A DNA stretch of 64,000 bases from Strix aluco. Its lineage: Eukaryota; Chordata; Aves; Strigiformes; Strigidae. Of this stretch, positions 63,092-64,000 are shown piece after piece. The notes beneath the pieces were generated by a model that saw only the letters and a list, made by a program, of their open reading frames with translations, did no database searches and was not told the DNA's origin. Each line of letters begins with the position of its first letter. Position 1 is the stretch's first letter. The DNA is taken from the NCBI RefSeq assembly GCF_031877795.1, contig NW_027436512.1, positions 2,323,407 to 2,387,406 on the forward strand, read 5' to 3'. The translations under genes and the position numbers were made by a program.

Positions 63092-63503
63092 ATTTGTACC
63101 CAAAAGTGAGGGTTTGGAGCATAAAAAGGAGTGTTTTGACCCTAAAACTGGGTGTTTGGAGCATGAAAAGGATGCTTTCATCGCAAGATTCAAAGCTTTG
63201 TGTTCTTAAAATGAAGCCTTGGGCCTTTAAAATTGGGGGTTGTACCCTATAAATGAGGATTTTTGCCCTAAAGCTCAGGGTTTGTAGCATGAGGGGGACG
63301 CTTTCAGCCCTAGAATGAGGTCTTTGTATTCTAAAAATGAAGATTTGGTCCCTACAAATGAGTGTTTGTACCCAATAATGAGTCCTTGGGCCCTATAGAT
63401 GTGGTTTGTACACTCCAAATGAGGGTTTGGAGCATAAAAAGGAGGGTTTGTTCCCAGAAACTGAGGGTTTGTTGCATAAACAGGAGGCTTTCAACCCTGG
63501 AAT
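63092..63503. repeat. Degenerate minisatellite, about 21 bp per unit, about 20 units
   Basis: Units of 19-23 bp follow the pattern nnccctaaaaatgagggtttg, with an A-run and a T-run in nearly every unit. Variant units recur in order: the agcataaaaagga unit near 63117 and 63430; the gctttc ending near 63174, 63300 and 63487, with the units after it also matching. This indicates a higher-order arrangement. The array stops at the LTR beginning at 63504. Confidence 0.85.
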
Positions 63504-63909
63504 TGTAGCGGCTGAAATAACAAGTCAGAGTGTTCTCTTTTTTTTTCTGCAGGGCATGGGCCGTTTATTTTTCCAACAGTACATACTTATGCTCTCGCCA
63601 AAGCTCTTACTTCATAATTAGCAAATCAGCAATCAGACAGCTATCAACCTTTTCTCCTACCAGCATCAGACCACTCTAACACGCGCTGTGCAGACCAATC
63701 ACCCTCTCGTTCACGCGCTGTTCACGCGGCGGTAACTTCTCACAGTCCAGTACTTTGCCACAGCTCAGTGTTGCAGCTGGCCGTTGTTTTTCCCTGCCAC
63801 CTTGGCACAACTCGGCAGTTTCTGATCTTTCTCCCAAGGCCTGTTTCTCATCAAAGCCTAGCTGTTGATTCAGAGGCTGTGCAGGGCTGACAGGCCGATG
63901 CCTCCAACA
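63504..63909 (-). mobile_element. 3' LTR of an ERV provirus running off the right edge
   Basis: 406 bp. On the minus strand it runs from TGTTGGAGGC to CCGCTACA, with AATAAA at 63569-63564 and CCAAT (plus strand, about 63695) in U3. It is a 3' LTR rather than solo, because a polypurine tract lies directly upstream on the minus strand (63910-63922). The other LTR and the target duplication lie outside the window. Confidence 0.8.
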
Positions 63910-64000
63910 TCTCCCCCTTCTTTGTTTTACAGCTGCACCTGCAAAGCTTTATCAATTAAGGTTTAGACAAAGTTCAAAAAACACAGTATACATAGACAAA
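63910..64000 (-). mobile_element. ERV internal 3' end with polypurine tract
   Basis: The first bases on the minus-strand upstream side of the LTR form a purine run (63910-63922), the primer site for plus-strand synthesis in retroviruses. The remaining 78 bp are AT-rich, have no readable frame and look like the non-coding 3' end of an ERV. Confidence 0.7.

Noticed and set aside
63092-63503. CRISPR-like or telomere-like reading of the repeat array
   Set aside because: Units are degenerate with no constant repeat and unique spacer pattern, and the agggttt phrases are not regular TTAGGG; it is a minisatellite in a vertebrate genome.
47130-64000. Search for PHF24, the next gene expected from human synteny
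   Set aside because: No PHD-finger or other recognisable exon on either strand; the gene may lie further right or elsewhere.

Overview
The window is avian nuclear DNA. It carries VCP (plus strand) and DNAJB5 (minus strand) tail to tail, the same neighbour order as human 9p13.3. Human 9p13 corresponds to part of the bird Z chromosome, so Z linkage is likely but inferred. The repeats are also avian: CR1 LINEs and solo LTRs of bird ERV families. The LTR types suggest Neoaves; I cannot name the species.

Layout. 1-790: CpG-rich VCP promoter with six CCAAT boxes. 793-28433: VCP coding sequence in 17 exons, all GT-AG, 806 codons, intact. Its introns hold a hAT transposon with an 8-bp target duplication, two long antisense CR1 copies about 15 kb apart in the same orientation, and several short CR1 tails. 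The second long CR1 ends only 21 bp before exon 13. About 28.4-28.8 kb is the VCP 3' UTR. About 28.8-31.3 kb is a plain convergent spacer. About 31.3-47.1 kb is DNAJB5: a 347-codon ORF in three exons (41002 down to 33092), plus three candidate alternative first exons near 44.3, 45.6 and 46.9 kb. All three have phase-2 donors that keep an open frame into the ATG exon.

From 47.1 kb to the end there is no recognisable gene. This flank is an LTR landing zone: solo LTRs at 48.2, 54.0, 54.4, 60.2 and 62.5 kb, weaker LTR candidates at 53.5 and 56.7 kb, and the 3' end of a minus-strand provirus that runs off the right edge. Just left of that provirus is a degenerate minisatellite of about 21 bp per unit, with alternating A-runs and T-runs and higher-order structure.

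Functionally both genes serve protein quality control. VCP/p97 is the AAA+ unfoldase that extracts ubiquitylated substrates. DNAJB5 is a J-domain co-chaperone of Hsp70. They are separately promoted and convergent, so shared regulation is not implied. The points most worth checking are the DNAJB5 alternative N-termini, the LINE-derived branch-point region of VCP intron 12, and the 21-bp array.
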